Numbered from the stretch's first letter, positions 15,005 through 26,278 are shown. The stretch is DNA of 39,874 bases from Gemmatales bacterium (GCA_025055835.1 JANWWR010000062.1:1-39874); one strand, 5' to 3'. Program-made: numbers and translations. The notes: generated by a model from the sequence alone, not told the origin.

Positions 15005-16372
15005 TCAACTGGCGAAGGGAGCGCCGACGGCAAAGTTCTCGAAGCGCATGAACTGCTTGAGATAGGCCAGCTTGATTTCGCCGATCGGTCCGTTGCGCTG
15101 CTTGGCGACGATGACCTCGACGACGCCTTCGTCCATCACGGGTTCATCGCTGGAGGTGCGGTAGAGTTCGGGGCGGTGCAGGAGCATGACGGTATCGGCG
15201 TCCTGCTCGATGGAGCCGGATTCGCGCAGGTCGGCGAGGCGGGGCCGGTTGCCGGTGCGGTCCTCCGCTGCCCGGTTGAGCTGGGCGCAGGCCAGCACGG
15301 GGATTTTCAATTCCTTGGCGAGAAACTTGAGGCGTCGGGAGATGCCGGCGACCTGCTCCTGTCGGCTGTCGCGGCGGTTGTCGGGTTCAACGAGCTGGAG
15401 ATAATCCACGACCACGAGGCGAATGCCGTAGCGGAGTTTGAGCCGCCGGGCGTTGGCGGCGATGCGGAGCATGTTCTGTCCCGGCGAATCATCGATGAAC
15501 ATCCGGGCCGAGCGGAGTTCGCCGCCGGCGGCGATGAGCCGACGCATCTCGTCGGAGTTCAATCGGCCCTTGCGGAGCTTGTGGCTGTCCACGCGGGCCT
15601 GGGCGCACAGGAGGCGTTCGGCCAGTTCGATGCGGGACTGCTCCAGGCTGACGAAGAAGACGGGATGGCCTTCCTCGACGGCAATGTGCCGGGCGAGGTT
15701 GAGCGTGAAGGCGGTCTTGCCCACCGAGGGCCGGGCCGCCACGATGATGAGTTCCGAATCCTGCAAACCGGCGGTCAATTCATCGAGGTCGATGAAGCCG
15801 GTCGGCAAGCCGCTGATGCTGTGTTCTCCGCGGCCGTGGCGGGCGTCGATGCGGTCGTAGGCCTCGCTCAGGGCGCGTTCGAGTTCGTGGGTCTGCCCGG
15901 TGACGCCCCATTCGGCGATTTCGAGGATGCGGCGTTCGGCGTTTTCCAGAAGCTGCTCGGCGGGGGCGGTCTGATCGTAGGCGTCCCGCAGGACCTCGGT
16001 GCTGGCCGTGATCAGATGGCGGACCAGAGCCTTGTCCCGGACGATGCGAGCGTAGTAGGCGGCGTTGGCGGCGGTCGGGGCGGCCTCCCAGAGCGTGCCC
16101 AGGTAGGCGTATCCGCCGATGTCCTGCACCCAGCCGCGCTTCCGCAACTCCTCGCCGAGCGTTACCAAATCCACCGGATGCCCGGTGTTGCACAACTGGG
16201 TGATGACTTCGAAGATCTTGCGGTGGGCGTCGAGATAGAAATGGTCCGGTTTGACGATCTGCACGACCTCGAGGATGACCGTGTTGTCCCGCAACATGCT
16301 GCCAAGCACGGACTGCTCGGCTTCGATGTTCTGCGGGGGCAGCCGGTCATTCAGGGCGGCGATGTCGTTCAT
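15005..16372 (-). CDS. dnaB: replicative DNA helicase DnaB
   Basis: The hexameric 5'-3' helicase that unwinds DNA at the fork. The 455-aa length is normal and no intein is present. The N-terminal helical domain (about 10-110, LPPQNIEAEQSVLGSML) is followed by the linker and RecA-like core with Walker A ARPSVGKTA (213-221), Walker B LVVVDYLQL (Asp323), and the C-terminal motifs RLADLRESGSIEQDAD and KQRNGPIGEIKLAY with the Arg finger region. The gene starts 10 bases after rplI; its ribosome-binding site AAGGAAG lies in the last codons of rplI. It belongs to the ssb-rplI-dnaB unit. Confidence 0.97.
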   Translation of the reverse strand: MNDIAALNDRLPPQNIEAEQSVLGSMLRDNTVILEVVQIVKPDHFYLDAHRKIFEVITQLCNTGHPVDLVTLGEELRKRGWVQDIGGYAYLGTLWEAAPTAANAAYYARIVRDKALVRHLITASTEVLRDAYDQTAPAEQLLENAERRILEIAEWGVTGQTHELERALSEAYDRIDARHGRGEHSISGLPTGFIDLDELTAGLQDSELIIVAARPSVGKTAFTLNLARHIAVEEGHPVFFVSLEQSRIELAERLLCAQARVDSHKLRKGRLNSDEMRRLIAAGGELRSARMFIDDSPGQNMLRIAANARRLKLRYGIRLVVVDYLQLVEPDNRRDSRQEQVAGISRRLKFLAKELKIPVLACAQLNRAAEDRTGNRPRLADLRESGSIEQDADTVMLLHRPELYRTSSDEPVMDEGVVEVIVAKQRNGPIGEIKLAYLKQFMRFENFAVGAPFAS

Positions 16373-16382
16373 GGACGCCAGA

Positions 16383-16931
16383 TCAGGCTTCCTTCTGGGC
16401 GATGACCGCGACCTTGACCTTGGTGTCGATTTCCGGAGCCAGATGCACGTCCACTTCGTACAGGGCGTTGGCCTGCTTGATGACGCCTTCCATGCGGATC
16501 ATGTCCGGCTCAACAAGGAGATTGAGTCCCTTGAGTGCCTTGGAAATTTCCTGGGGACCGACCGAGCCGTACAGGTGGCCTTCCTCGTTGGCGTTGGCCT
16601 CGATGGTGACGGTGACACGGGCGATCTGTTCGGCGAGCATGCGGAGGTCGGCCAGCTTGGCCTCCCGGGCCTTGCGGACCTTTTCCTTGTGCTGCTCGAC
16701 GAGGCGGAGATTGTGTTCCGTGACCAGGGTGGCCTTGCCGCGCGGCAGCAGATAGTTGCGGGCATAACCGGGCCGAACCTCGACCACGTCGCCGATGCTG
16801 CCGAGGTTCGGAATATCCTCGACGAGCAGCAAACGCACTCCGCCATGCGGTCCCCGGGTGGGGAAATTCCGTTTGCGAGTCCGCTGGGTCTGCTGGTCGG
16901 GCTTCTTCGTCGGATTGGCCTTCGCTGCCAT
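16383..16931 (-). CDS. rplI: 50S ribosomal protein L9 (bL9) with N-terminal extension
   Basis: bL9 binds 23S rRNA near the L1 stalk and spans neighbouring ribosomes. The family core starts at about residue 32 (VRLLLVEDIPNLGSIGDVVEVRPGYARNYLLPRGKA), followed by the long connecting helix and C-terminal domain, for 182 aa in all. Ahead of the core lies a basic extension of about 30 residues (KKPDQQTQRTRKRNF) that ordinary bL9 lacks. A start at the core is not offered by a suitable codon, and AGGAACC before the ATG at 16931 supports the long form. It follows ssb by 12 bases. rpsR, usually found here, is missing. Confidence 0.96.
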   Translation of the reverse strand: MAAKANPTKKPDQQTQRTRKRNFPTRGPHGGVRLLLVEDIPNLGSIGDVVEVRPGYARNYLLPRGKATLVTEHNLRLVEQHKEKVRKAREAKLADLRMLAEQIARVTVTIEANANEEGHLYGSVGPQEISKALKGLNLLVEPDMIRMEGVIKQANALYEVDVHLAPEIDTKVKVAVIAQKEA

Positions 16932-16943
16932 GGTCGGTTCCTG

Positions 16944-17432
16944 TCAAAAGGGGATGTTCTGATCGGGAGCATCATCGGCGAATTCCGGCTGCTCGTCGAA
17001 ATCGCCGGGGACCTCGGGGACGTCGGCCGCCGTGGTTCGGCTGGCTGCTCCCCGGCCCGCTGCCGGGGTTGCCGGTCCGTCCTGTCGCCGATCCAGGAGT
17101 TGCAGGGCATCCACGACGATCTTGAGCTTCTGCCGTTTCTGATTGTCCCGATCCGTCCACTGATCCAGTTGCAGATGGCCCTCGATGAAGACCTGGCTTC
17201 CCTTGCGGCAGTATTGTTCGACGGTCTCGGCCAGCTTGCCGAACTCCCCGCGGTTGTAGGCTTCGCAATCAAGCCAGACGGGGTCATCTTCCCATTGGCC
17301 GGTCTGGCTGTTTTTGCGGCGGTTGTTGACCGCGAAGCCGAACCGGGCGACCTTGCCGCCGTTGCTGAAGGTGCGCACCTCGGGATCGCGGGTCAGGCGG
17401 CCGATCAGCAGCACTTTGTTGAGATTGGCCAT
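16944..17432 (-). CDS. ssb: single-stranded DNA-binding protein
   Basis: Coats single-stranded DNA as a tetramer in replication, recombination and repair. The 162-aa protein has the OB fold at the N-terminus (MANLNKVLLIGRLTRDPEVR ... VARFGFAVNN ... VFIEGHLQLDQW), a disordered Ala/Pro-rich linker and the acidic tip DDAPDQNIPF that docks partners. The frame is open to 17486, but MANLNKV is the family start and the promoter at 17516-17544 places transcription upstream of it. Confidence 0.96.
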   Translation of the reverse strand: MANLNKVLLIGRLTRDPEVRTFSNGGKVARFGFAVNNRRKNSQTGQWEDDPVWLDCEAYNRGEFGKLAETVEQYCRKGSQVFIEGHLQLDQWTDRDNQKRQKLKIVVDALQLLDRRQDGPATPAAGRGAASRTTAADVPEVPGDFDEQPEFADDAPDQNIPF

Positions 17433-17515
17433 GACAGTAGCCCCCGGAAACTCGCGGGTCGTGGGGATTCTTGGCCGGGCCGACATCCTGCGGCTGATTC
17501 CTTCATCCTTCCGCT

Positions 17516-17544
17516 ACTATACAGATGTTCGCTCCATGATGCAA
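17516..17544 (-). promoter_or_regulatory. internal promoter of ssb-rplI-dnaB
   Basis: On the minus strand TTGCAT (17544-17539), exactly 17 bases, then TATAGT (17521-17516). The start near 17509 gives a leader of about 77 nt. It lies in the 162-base gap after rpsF, so ssb-rplI-dnaB can be transcribed apart from rplY-pth-rpsF. Confidence 0.65.
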
Positions 17545-17594
17545 GCGATTAACAAAGCGATCCCGGCGTCGGCCCGGCGTTGGCCGGACTTCGG

Positions 17595-18008
17595 TCAACT
17601 CGCGGTTTCGGTTTCCGCGGCCACCGCGGCGGGAGCGGGTTCGTCCGCCAGCCCCGGAGCCTGGAGGGCCAGGGCGTGTTCGTCGCGGGCCATCGCCAGC
17701 ATCTGGTCCACCAGCTTCGGATTGATCTTGAGAATCAGGCTGCGAATGATCGCCTCGTTGAGCCGGATGTCCGCCTGCAATTCGTCCAGCACCTTGCCAT
17801 CCGCCTGGAAGTAGATCAGGTAGTACATGCCCTTCTTGTGGTGGCGGATGGGATAGGCGAGGCGACGTTCATCCCAGGGCCGACTGGCCAGAATGGTGCA
17901 ATGATGCTTTTCCAGCATGGCATGCACCTGCTTGACCAGCTTGTCCGGGTCGGCCGCATACTTGTTGCTGTCGAACAGCACCATGAATTCGTACACGTTG
18001 GCAGGCAA
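17595..18008 (-). CDS. rpsF: 30S ribosomal protein S6 (bS6), TTG start
   Basis: bS6 binds 16S rRNA with bS18 on the platform of the small subunit. The 137-aa protein shows the ferredoxin-like fold (YEFMVLFDSNKY, PWDERRLAYPIRHHKKGMYYLIYFQ, LNEAIIRSLILK) and an Ala/Glu-rich C-terminal tail. The start is TTG at 18008, preceded by AAGGAG 8 bases up; this ribosome-binding site lies in the last codons of pth, whose TGA is 4 bases before the TTG. The next ATG (residue 9) would cut into the first strand, so TTG is preferred. Translation is probably coupled to pth. Confidence 0.94.
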   Translation of the reverse strand: MPANVYEFMVLFDSNKYAADPDKLVKQVHAMLEKHHCTILASRPWDERRLAYPIRHHKKGMYYLIYFQADGKVLDELQADIRLNEAIIRSLILKINPKLVDQMLAMARDEHALALQAPGLADEPAPAAVAAETETAS

Positions 18009-18012
18009 GGAC

Positions 18013-18609
18013 TCACTCCTTCGCTGGATCCGACTTTTTTCCCGCGCTGCTGCGGGCGTTGAATTCGTTCATGGCGGCCTCGATGCCGCGATGCAGCCAG
18101 ACCTCGACGGCCTGAGCGGCGCGCCCCATCGCCTCTTCGATCACGGGCCGTTCGACGGGGCGGAAGCGATCCAGCACATATTCCGCCAGATCACCGCCCT
18201 CCGGCTGGCCGACGCCGATCCGCAGCCGAGGGTATTCCGTCGTGCCCAAATGCCGCTGGATGTCCTGCAAGCCGCGATGGCCGCCGTGGCTTCCGCGAGG
18301 TCGAATCCGCAATTGGCCCAGCGGCAGATTCACGTCGTCGCAGACGACCAGCAGGTCGCCGGGCGGCACCTGGTAGAAATCCACGATCCGCCGCACCGCC
18401 TGGCCGCTGAGGTTCATGAACGTCTGCGGCTTGACCAGCAGCACTTTGTCGCCGTCGCGCCGCCACTCGGCGATTTCCGCGTCGAAGCGCGAAGCGAACG
18501 GCCCGACGTCGGGGCCTTGAGCCAGCCGGTCCACGACGACGAAGCCGACGTTATGCCGCGTGTCCAGATACCGTTTGCCCGGATTTCCCAGCCCGACGAC
18601 GACTTTCAT
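18013..18609 (-). CDS. pth: peptidyl-tRNA hydrolase
   Basis: Releases peptides from peptidyl-tRNA that drops off ribosomes. The 198-aa protein has the family sequence GLGNPGKRYLDTRHNVGF with Asn9 and catalytic His19, MNLSGQAV with Asn66, and CDDVNLPLG with Asp91. The segment usually written GGHNGL is GGHRGL here, so the position matching E. coli Asn114 is Arg112; His111 is kept. Other lineages also vary at this position, as far as I recall, so activity is still expected. It sits between rplY and rpsF in one transcript; its last codons hold the rpsF ribosome-binding site. Confidence 0.96.
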   Translation of the reverse strand: MKVVVGLGNPGKRYLDTRHNVGFVVVDRLAQGPDVGPFASRFDAEIAEWRRDGDKVLLVKPQTFMNLSGQAVRRIVDFYQVPPGDLLVVCDDVNLPLGQLRIRPRGSHGGHRGLQDIQRHLGTTEYPRLRIGVGQPEGGDLAEYVLDRFRPVERPVIEEAMGRAAQAVEVWLHRGIEAAMNEFNARSSAGKKSDPAKE

Positions 18610-18650
18610 GGAAACCGGCTTTGCTCACGCGGCCCGGCGGAGCGTCGGCA

Positions 18651-19289
18651 TCACTTTTCCGCTTCGCCTTCTTCCTCGGCGGCCTTGCGACCGATGACCT
18701 CCGGCTCGGCTGGGCCTTCGACCGCCTCGGCGGCGGCTTCTTCGAGCGGCTTGGCGCACTGGACCACGACCGCTTCGGGATCGGCCAAGGCCACCACGCC
18801 TTCCGGCAGCTTCAGATCTTTCACGTGGATGGCCTGATCCAGCTGAAGGTCCTGGACGTTGACGCGGATCGCCTCGGGCACTGCCAACGCCGGGCACTCG
18901 ATTTCCAGCGTGTGCAGCGGCTGATCGAGGACGCCGCCGGCGGCCACTCCCGCCGCATTGCCGCGCAGGTGGATCGGCACGGTGACGCGGATGCGCTCAT
19001 CGGCGCTGACGCGGGTCAGGTCCACGTGAAGCACTTCCCGGCCGAACACATCCCACTGCACTTCGCGGATCAGGCATTTTTCCGTCTTGCCGTCGAGTTT
19101 CACATCCACAACCCGCTGGCCGTGACGGATCAAGGCCCACAGGTCTTCCGCCTTGACGGCCAGGGGGATGGTCTCCTCCTTGTGACCGTACATGACGCCG
19201 GGAATCTGTCCGGCCTTGCGGAGCCGACGCATCCGACGCTTGCCGGTTTCCTTGCGAACGACAGCGGCTAAAACAGCGGCTTCGGCCAT
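18651..19289 (-). CDS. rplY: 50S ribosomal protein L25 (bL25), general-stress CTC form
   Basis: bL25 binds 5S rRNA. At 212 aa this is the long CTC/TL5 type: the N-terminal 5S-binding domain (RKETGKRRMRRLRKAGQIPGVMYG) followed by the TL5 beta domain (VDLTRVSADERIRVTVPIHLRGNAAGVAAGG) and an acidic Ala/Glu tail. The frame stays open to 19550, but MAEAAVLAAVVRKETG is the family start and the promoter at 19373-19402 lies just upstream. It is the first gene of the rplY-pth-rpsF unit; rplY-pth is a common bacterial pair. Confidence 0.96.
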   Translation of the reverse strand: MAEAAVLAAVVRKETGKRRMRRLRKAGQIPGVMYGHKEETIPLAVKAEDLWALIRHGQRVVDVKLDGKTEKCLIREVQWDVFGREVLHVDLTRVSADERIRVTVPIHLRGNAAGVAAGGVLDQPLHTLEIECPALAVPEAIRVNVQDLQLDQAIHVKDLKLPEGVVALADPEAVVVQCAKPLEEAAAEAVEGPAEPEVIGRKAAEEEGEAEK

Positions 19290-19325
19290 GGTTTTTGCTC
19301 GTTCACGCAACCGCAGATGGCACGA

Positions 19326-19348
19326 CCCACCGGAGCCGATCCGGCGGG
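19326..19348 (-). promoter_or_regulatory. hairpin in the rplY leader
   Basis: On the minus strand CCCGCCGG (19348-19341) pairs with CCGGTGGG (19333-19326), 8 pairs including one G-U, around a 7-base loop. It lies in the 77-nt leader between promoter and rplY. It could be a site for feedback by a ribosomal protein, but nothing in the sequence proves that. Confidence 0.35.
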
Positions 19349-19372
19349 CCGTTTCTCTTGCACGGTAAGCGG

Positions 19373-19402
19373 ATATTATCCGTCTCGTGCTGTCGTCGGC
19401 AA
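19373..19402 (-). promoter_or_regulatory. sigma70-like promoter of rplY-pth-rpsF
   Basis: On the minus strand TTGCCG (19402-19397), 18-base spacer, TAATAT (19378-19373). The -10 is near consensus. The start near 19366 leaves about 77 nt before the rplY ATG. Confidence 0.6.
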
Positions 19403-19447
19403 GATGCCCGTTCAGCGACTTTTGCCATCTTCCTCGCCGTCTTCGCC

Positions 19448-19476
19448 TTGTGACGTTCAGGCGAATCCGCCACAAT
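19448..19476 (+). promoter_or_regulatory. possible promoter of the FAD oxidoreductase gene
   Basis: TTGTGA (19448-19453), 17-base spacer, CACAAT (19471-19476). The start near 19483 gives a leader of about 66 nt. It is divergent to the rplY promoter. Confidence 0.4.
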
Positions 19477-19548
19477 ATCGCCGCTTTCGGGGCCGCCGGG
19501 CTATCACGCCCAGCACAGGTCGGACTCAAATCGGGCAAGGAGGTTCCC

Positions 19549-20784
19549 ATGCACCGTGGCGAAGCGAACCGCCTGGCGATTCTCGGTGCCGGTCCCGTCG
19601 GGCTGGAGGCAGCCCTGCTCGGCGTTCGACTCGGTTTCGAAGTCCAAGTCTATGAGCGGGGCCGTATCGGGGAACACCTCCATCGCTGGGGGCACGTCCG
19701 CATGTTCACCCCCTTCGGCATGAACAGCACCGCCGCCGGTCGGCAGGCCATCCTCGCCGAGAAACCGGACCACACATTTCCTGCCAACGACGAGTGCATC
19801 ACCGGCCGGGAGCATGTCCGCATCTATCTTGAACCGCTGGCCAGAACGAAACTGCTGAAGGATCGGATTCACACCGAATGCCAGGTCGTCGCCGTGGGTC
19901 GGGAACGCTGGACCAAGAGCGACTCCCGGGCCGACGCAAAAGCCAGCCTGCCCCCCTTTCGCCTGCTGGTTCGGGAGAAGAACAAGGAACGGATCGAAAC
20001 GGCGGATTACGTTTTCGACTGCACCGGCACCTTTGGTCGGCATCGCTGGCTGGGCGAGGGCGGCATCCCAGCGGTTGGCGAGTCGGCCCACGAAGCAGCC
20101 ATCTGCTATGGACTGGACGACATTGCGGGGGAACGCAAAGGCCATTACGCCGGTAGAACCACGCTGGTCGTGGGCGGCGGATTCTCAGCGGCGACCAGCG
20201 TGGTGATGCTTTCGGAGCTGGCCTCTTCCGCCCCCGAAACCTGGGTCATCTGGCTGGCTCGGACTTCCAGCACCTTGCCCATCCGCCGCGTGCCCAACGA
20301 TCCGCTGCGGGAACGGGATCGGCTGGCCGTGCGAGCCAACACCTTGGCCACCCGTGCTGATGGAAACGTCGAGTTCCATCCGCACAGCTTCGTCACCGCC
20401 GTGGAAAGCCTCGGCCAGGACAAGGGCTTTCGGGTCACGGCCCGGATCGGCAGAAGCGGGCAGCAGCGGACCTGGGAGGTGGATCGGCTCATTGCCAACG
20501 TCGGCTACCTGCCGGACTGGGGGCTGCTGGGTGAACTCCAGCTGGCCTGCTGTCCGATCACCTCTGCCCTGCCTCGGCTCGGCGCGGCCCTGCTGGAGCG
20601 GGACGGCGAAGCGGGCCGCATCCCGGCCATGACGCCGGAGCTGTTGCGCACCTCCGAGCCTGATCTGTTCGTGCTTGGGGCCAAGAGCTTCGGTCGGGAT
20701 TCCCGATTTCTGCTGGGCGTCGGCTTCGAGCAGGTGCGTCAGGTCCTCCAGATGCTGACCGGCAAAAAGATCCCCGGAGAGTAA
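19549..20784 (+). CDS. FAD-dependent pyridine-nucleotide oxidoreductase
   Basis: A 411-aa flavoprotein. The N-terminal FAD-binding Rossmann motif is GAGPVGLEAALLG (13-25), a second dinucleotide motif GGGFSAAT (209-216) fits NAD(P)H, and VFDCTGTFG (155-163) and LIANVGYLPDWGLLGEL match the ATG-like segments of this fold. The architecture resembles class B monooxygenase/lysine N-hydroxylase and thioredoxin-reductase-like families, but the substrate cannot be read from the sequence. The ATG at 19549 has AAGGAGG 7 bases upstream; the open frame before it lacks the fold. No redox-active CxxC pair is seen near the second motif, which argues against thioredoxin reductase. It is alone, between rplY and carB. 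Confidence 0.85.
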   Translation: MHRGEANRLAILGAGPVGLEAALLGVRLGFEVQVYERGRIGEHLHRWGHVRMFTPFGMNSTAAGRQAILAEKPDHTFPANDECITGREHVRIYLEPLARTKLLKDRIHTECQVVAVGRERWTKSDSRADAKASLPPFRLLVREKNKERIETADYVFDCTGTFGRHRWLGEGGIPAVGESAHEAAICYGLDDIAGERKGHYAGRTTLVVGGGFSAATSVVMLSELASSAPETWVIWLARTSSTLPIRRVPNDPLRERDRLAVRANTLATRADGNVEFHPHSFVTAVESLGQDKGFRVTARIGRSGQQRTWEVDRLIANVGYLPDWGLLGELQLACCPITSALPRLGAALLERDGEAGRIPAMTPELLRTSEPDLFVLGAKSFGRDSRFLLGVGFEQVRQVLQMLTGKKIPGE

Positions 20785-20944
20785 AGCAAGCGGAGCGGAC
20801 CACCGTGACCTGGTCTGCCCCAGCGTGGCATTGATGGCGTGGCCCAACCCAGGCAGTTGCGATTGGCTTGGCGGCATTTCTTGCGCTTGAAACTGCGTCT
20901 GGCTCCCGTAGGAAAATCTGAAGCGCGCCCACGGCTGGCCCGGC

Positions 20945-20972
20945 TTGATCGAGGCGGGCCGGTCGCTGTAAA
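20945..20972 (+). promoter_or_regulatory. possible promoter of carB
   Basis: TTGATC (20945-20950), 16-base spacer, TGTAAA (20967-20972). The leader would be about 37 nt. No pyrimidine-responsive attenuator is visible in it. Confidence 0.35.
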
Positions 20973-21015
20973 CTTCGCCGAAGTGTCGTCCGGTGTCTGA
21001 CCCCGAACCCAACGT

Positions 21016-24354
<3,339 letters not shown>

Positions 24355-24365
24355 CTCCACGACGA

Positions 24366-24458
24366 GACCGAGCCGAGGGCGTCAGTGAAACAACAAGACA
24401 GAACCGAGGGCGTCAGTGAAACAATAAGACCGAGCCGAGGGCGTAAGCCCTCGGTGAT
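24366..24458 (+). repeat. 31-bp tandem array after carB
   Basis: Units begin at 24366, 24397 and 24428 (period 31). The shared core is GACCGAGCCGAGGGCGTCAG, followed by TGAAACAA-type spacer sequence. The third unit diverges into the perfect hairpin CCGAGGGC-GTAA-GCCCTCGG (24435-24454). No ORF crosses it. Confidence 0.8.
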
Positions 24459-24481
24459 TCACGGGTAGCTTACGCTACCCG
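24435..24481 (+). repeat. two adjacent perfect palindromes
   Basis: CCGAGGGC-GTAA-GCCCTCGG (24435-24454) and CGGGTAGC-TTAC-GCTACCCG (24462-24481), both 8-bp perfect arms with 4-base loops, 7 bases apart. They could terminate or protect the carB message, although no T-run follows. Confidence 0.8.
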
Positions 24482-24560
24482 CTCGGGATTGAGAAAAACG
24501 CTACCAGCTCGGGACCGCGAAGGACGCTACCCGCTCGGGATTGAGAACGACGCTGCTCCC
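24472..24560 (+). repeat. 26-bp tandem array before the GT9 gene
   Basis: Units begin at 24472, 24498, 24524 and a partial one at 24550 (period 26). The core is ACGCTACCCGCTCGGGATTG followed by AGAA-like bases. The second unit varies most. The array starts inside the second palindrome, as if amplified from its right arm. Confidence 0.75.
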
Positions 24561-24599
24561 GTTGTCCTGAGGTCAAGATCACGGAGGATCACGCCACGC

Positions 24600-25673
24600 A
24601 TGAGCCGCAGGACGCCGCCGCTACACGAACTCGATGCCCGCCGCATCGCCCTCATCAAGCCCAGCGCCTTGGGCGACATCGTCCACGCCCTGCCGGTCTT
24701 GTCCGCGCTGCGAATCCGTTTTCCCGCGGCCGAAATCCTCTGGGTCGTCCACCGCAGTTACGCCGACCTCCTCGACGGCCATCCCGATTTGAATGAGGTG
24801 CTGAGCTTTGACCGCAGGGGTCAAGGACGGTTCGGCTCGGTCAGCGAATTGGTCCGCGTCATGGCTGCACTACGGCGGCGAGCCTGCGATCTGGTCATCG
24901 ACCTGCAAGGGCTGCTGCGGACGGGACTGCTGACCTGGTGGAGCGGCGCGCCGCGGCGGGTGGGGCTGTTCTCGGCTCGGGAAGGCTCAGCCTGGGCCTA
25001 CACCGATTGCCTGCACGATCCCCAGGGCCGAACGCTGGAGCAGATGCACGCCGTGGACCGCTATTGGCTCGTGGCCGAGGCGCTGGGTGTCGGCCAGTTT
25101 CCGAAGCGGTTTGTCATTCCGATCGGGAGCGAGCCTCGGACCTGGGCCGGGTCACGCTTGGCTGATCTGCCCCGTCCGTGGTTCGCGGTCCATCTGGGCA
25201 CCCGTTGGGAAACCAAGCGTTGGCCTCCTGCCCACTTCGCCGATTTGTGCCAACGGGCCTGCCAGCGCTTCGGCGGCAGCGTAATTCTCGTCGGTTCCCC
25301 GAGCGAGACCCCGTTGGCCGAAGAGTTTTCCCACCAGTTTTCCGGGCCACTGCTCAACTTGATCGGACAAACATCGCTGAAACAGCTGGCCGCCGTGCTG
25401 GAGCAGGCCGATATCATGCTCTCCAACGACAGCGGACCGCTGCACCTGGCCGTCGCCTTGGGCCGCCCGGTCGTGGCTCCGTTCACCTGCACCAGTGTCG
25501 TCCGTACCGGGCCGTATGGCCAACCGCAAAATGCCGTGGCGACCCGGGTCTGGTGTGCCGCCAGCTATCGGAAGCGTTGCGGTCGGCTGGAGTGCATGGC
25601 CGAACTGACCCCGGCCCGTCTGTGGCCGGTATTGGAAGGGCATCTGCGGGCATGGCATCGTCAAAGCGCCTGA
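24600..25673 (+). CDS. glycosyltransferase family 9 (heptosyltransferase-like)
   Basis: Family 9 enzymes move ADP-heptose or related sugars onto lipopolysaccharide inner core. The 357-aa protein has the GT-B fold: RIALIKPSALGDIVHALPVLSALRIRFP near the N-terminus, HLGTRWETKRWPPAHFADLC and SNDSGPLHLAVALGRPVVAPF near the C-terminus, with the nucleotide-sugar-binding region. The ATG at 24600 has CGGAGGA (24582-24588) upstream; the open frame before it passes through the 26-bp array and is not protein-like. It overlaps the next gene (maf) by 22 bases in another frame, so the two are probably co-translated. The presence of a heptosyltransferase suggests a lipopolysaccharide-type outer membrane. Confidence 0.9.
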   Translation: MSRRTPPLHELDARRIALIKPSALGDIVHALPVLSALRIRFPAAEILWVVHRSYADLLDGHPDLNEVLSFDRRGQGRFGSVSELVRVMAALRRRACDLVIDLQGLLRTGLLTWWSGAPRRVGLFSAREGSAWAYTDCLHDPQGRTLEQMHAVDRYWLVAEALGVGQFPKRFVIPIGSEPRTWAGSRLADLPRPWFAVHLGTRWETKRWPPAHFADLCQRACQRFGGSVILVGSPSETPLAEEFSHQFSGPLLNLIGQTSLKQLAAVLEQADIMLSNDSGPLHLAVALGRPVVAPFTCTSVVRTGPYGQPQNAVATRVWCAASYRKRCGRLECMAELTPARLWPVLEGHLRAWHRQSA

Positions 25674-26278
25674 TCCTGGCCAGTGCCTCCGAAGGGCGGC
25701 GCGATCTCCTTCGTCGGGCCGGTTTCGAGTTCGAAGTGATACCGTCCGGCGTCGAGGAACCCAGTGGCGAGGGGGTCAGCGATCCACGGGCCTTCGTCCA
25801 ACAGGTCGCCTGGCTCAAAGCCGCCGCCGTCGCTGCGAAGGTGTCGGAGGGCATCGTCTTGGCGGCGGACTCGGTCGGCTGGCACGGGGGGCAGATCATC
25901 GGCAAACCCGTGGACCGCGACGACGCCCGGCGCATCCTCCGCCGTCTGTCCGGGACCGTGCATGAATTGTGGACTGGCGTCTGCCTTTGGCTGCGGCCCG
26001 ACGAGGTGCAAATCTGCTGGCAGGAACGCAGCCTGGTCCACATGAAAGCGCTCTCCGACGTCGATCTGGAAGCCTATCTCGATACTGGCGCCTGGGAAGG
26101 AAAATCCGGGGCTTACGCCATTCAGGAAGCCGGTGATCCCTACCTGACCGTCCTGGAAGGCAGCGTCAGCAACGTCGTCGGATTGCCCGTGGAATCGCTG
26201 GCCGCCATTCTTTCTCGGGCCGAAAACTTTGCCACCAACAGAAACCTTTTCAAACATTTGAAAGCCGATCAAGCCTGA
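25652..26278 (+). CDS. maf: Maf-family nucleotide pyrophosphatase
   Basis: Maf proteins hydrolyse non-canonical or modified nucleoside triphosphates to monophosphates. The 208-aa protein has the family sequence LILASASEGRRDLLRRAGFEFEV, the phosphate-binding region VLAADSVGWHGGQIIGKPVDRDDARRIL and the C-terminal GKSGAYAIQE and GSVSNVVGLPVE. The usual AADTVV is AADSVG here. The start at 25652 is inside the end of the GT9 gene; a longer in-frame opening back to 25178 is only the shadow of that gene. The last codons hold the -35 of the next gene's promoter. Confidence 0.92.
   Translation: MASSKRLILASASEGRRDLLRRAGFEFEVIPSGVEEPSGEGVSDPRAFVQQVAWLKAAAVAAKVSEGIVLAADSVGWHGGQIIGKPVDRDDARRILRRLSGTVHELWTGVCLWLRPDEVQICWQERSLVHMKALSDVDLEAYLDTGAWEGKSGAYAIQEAGDPYLTVLEGSVSNVVGLPVESLAAILSRAENFATNRNLFKHLKADQA

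Noticed and set aside
24366..24560. CRISPR array
   Set aside because: Units are contiguous tandem repeats with no unique spacers, and no cas gene is near.
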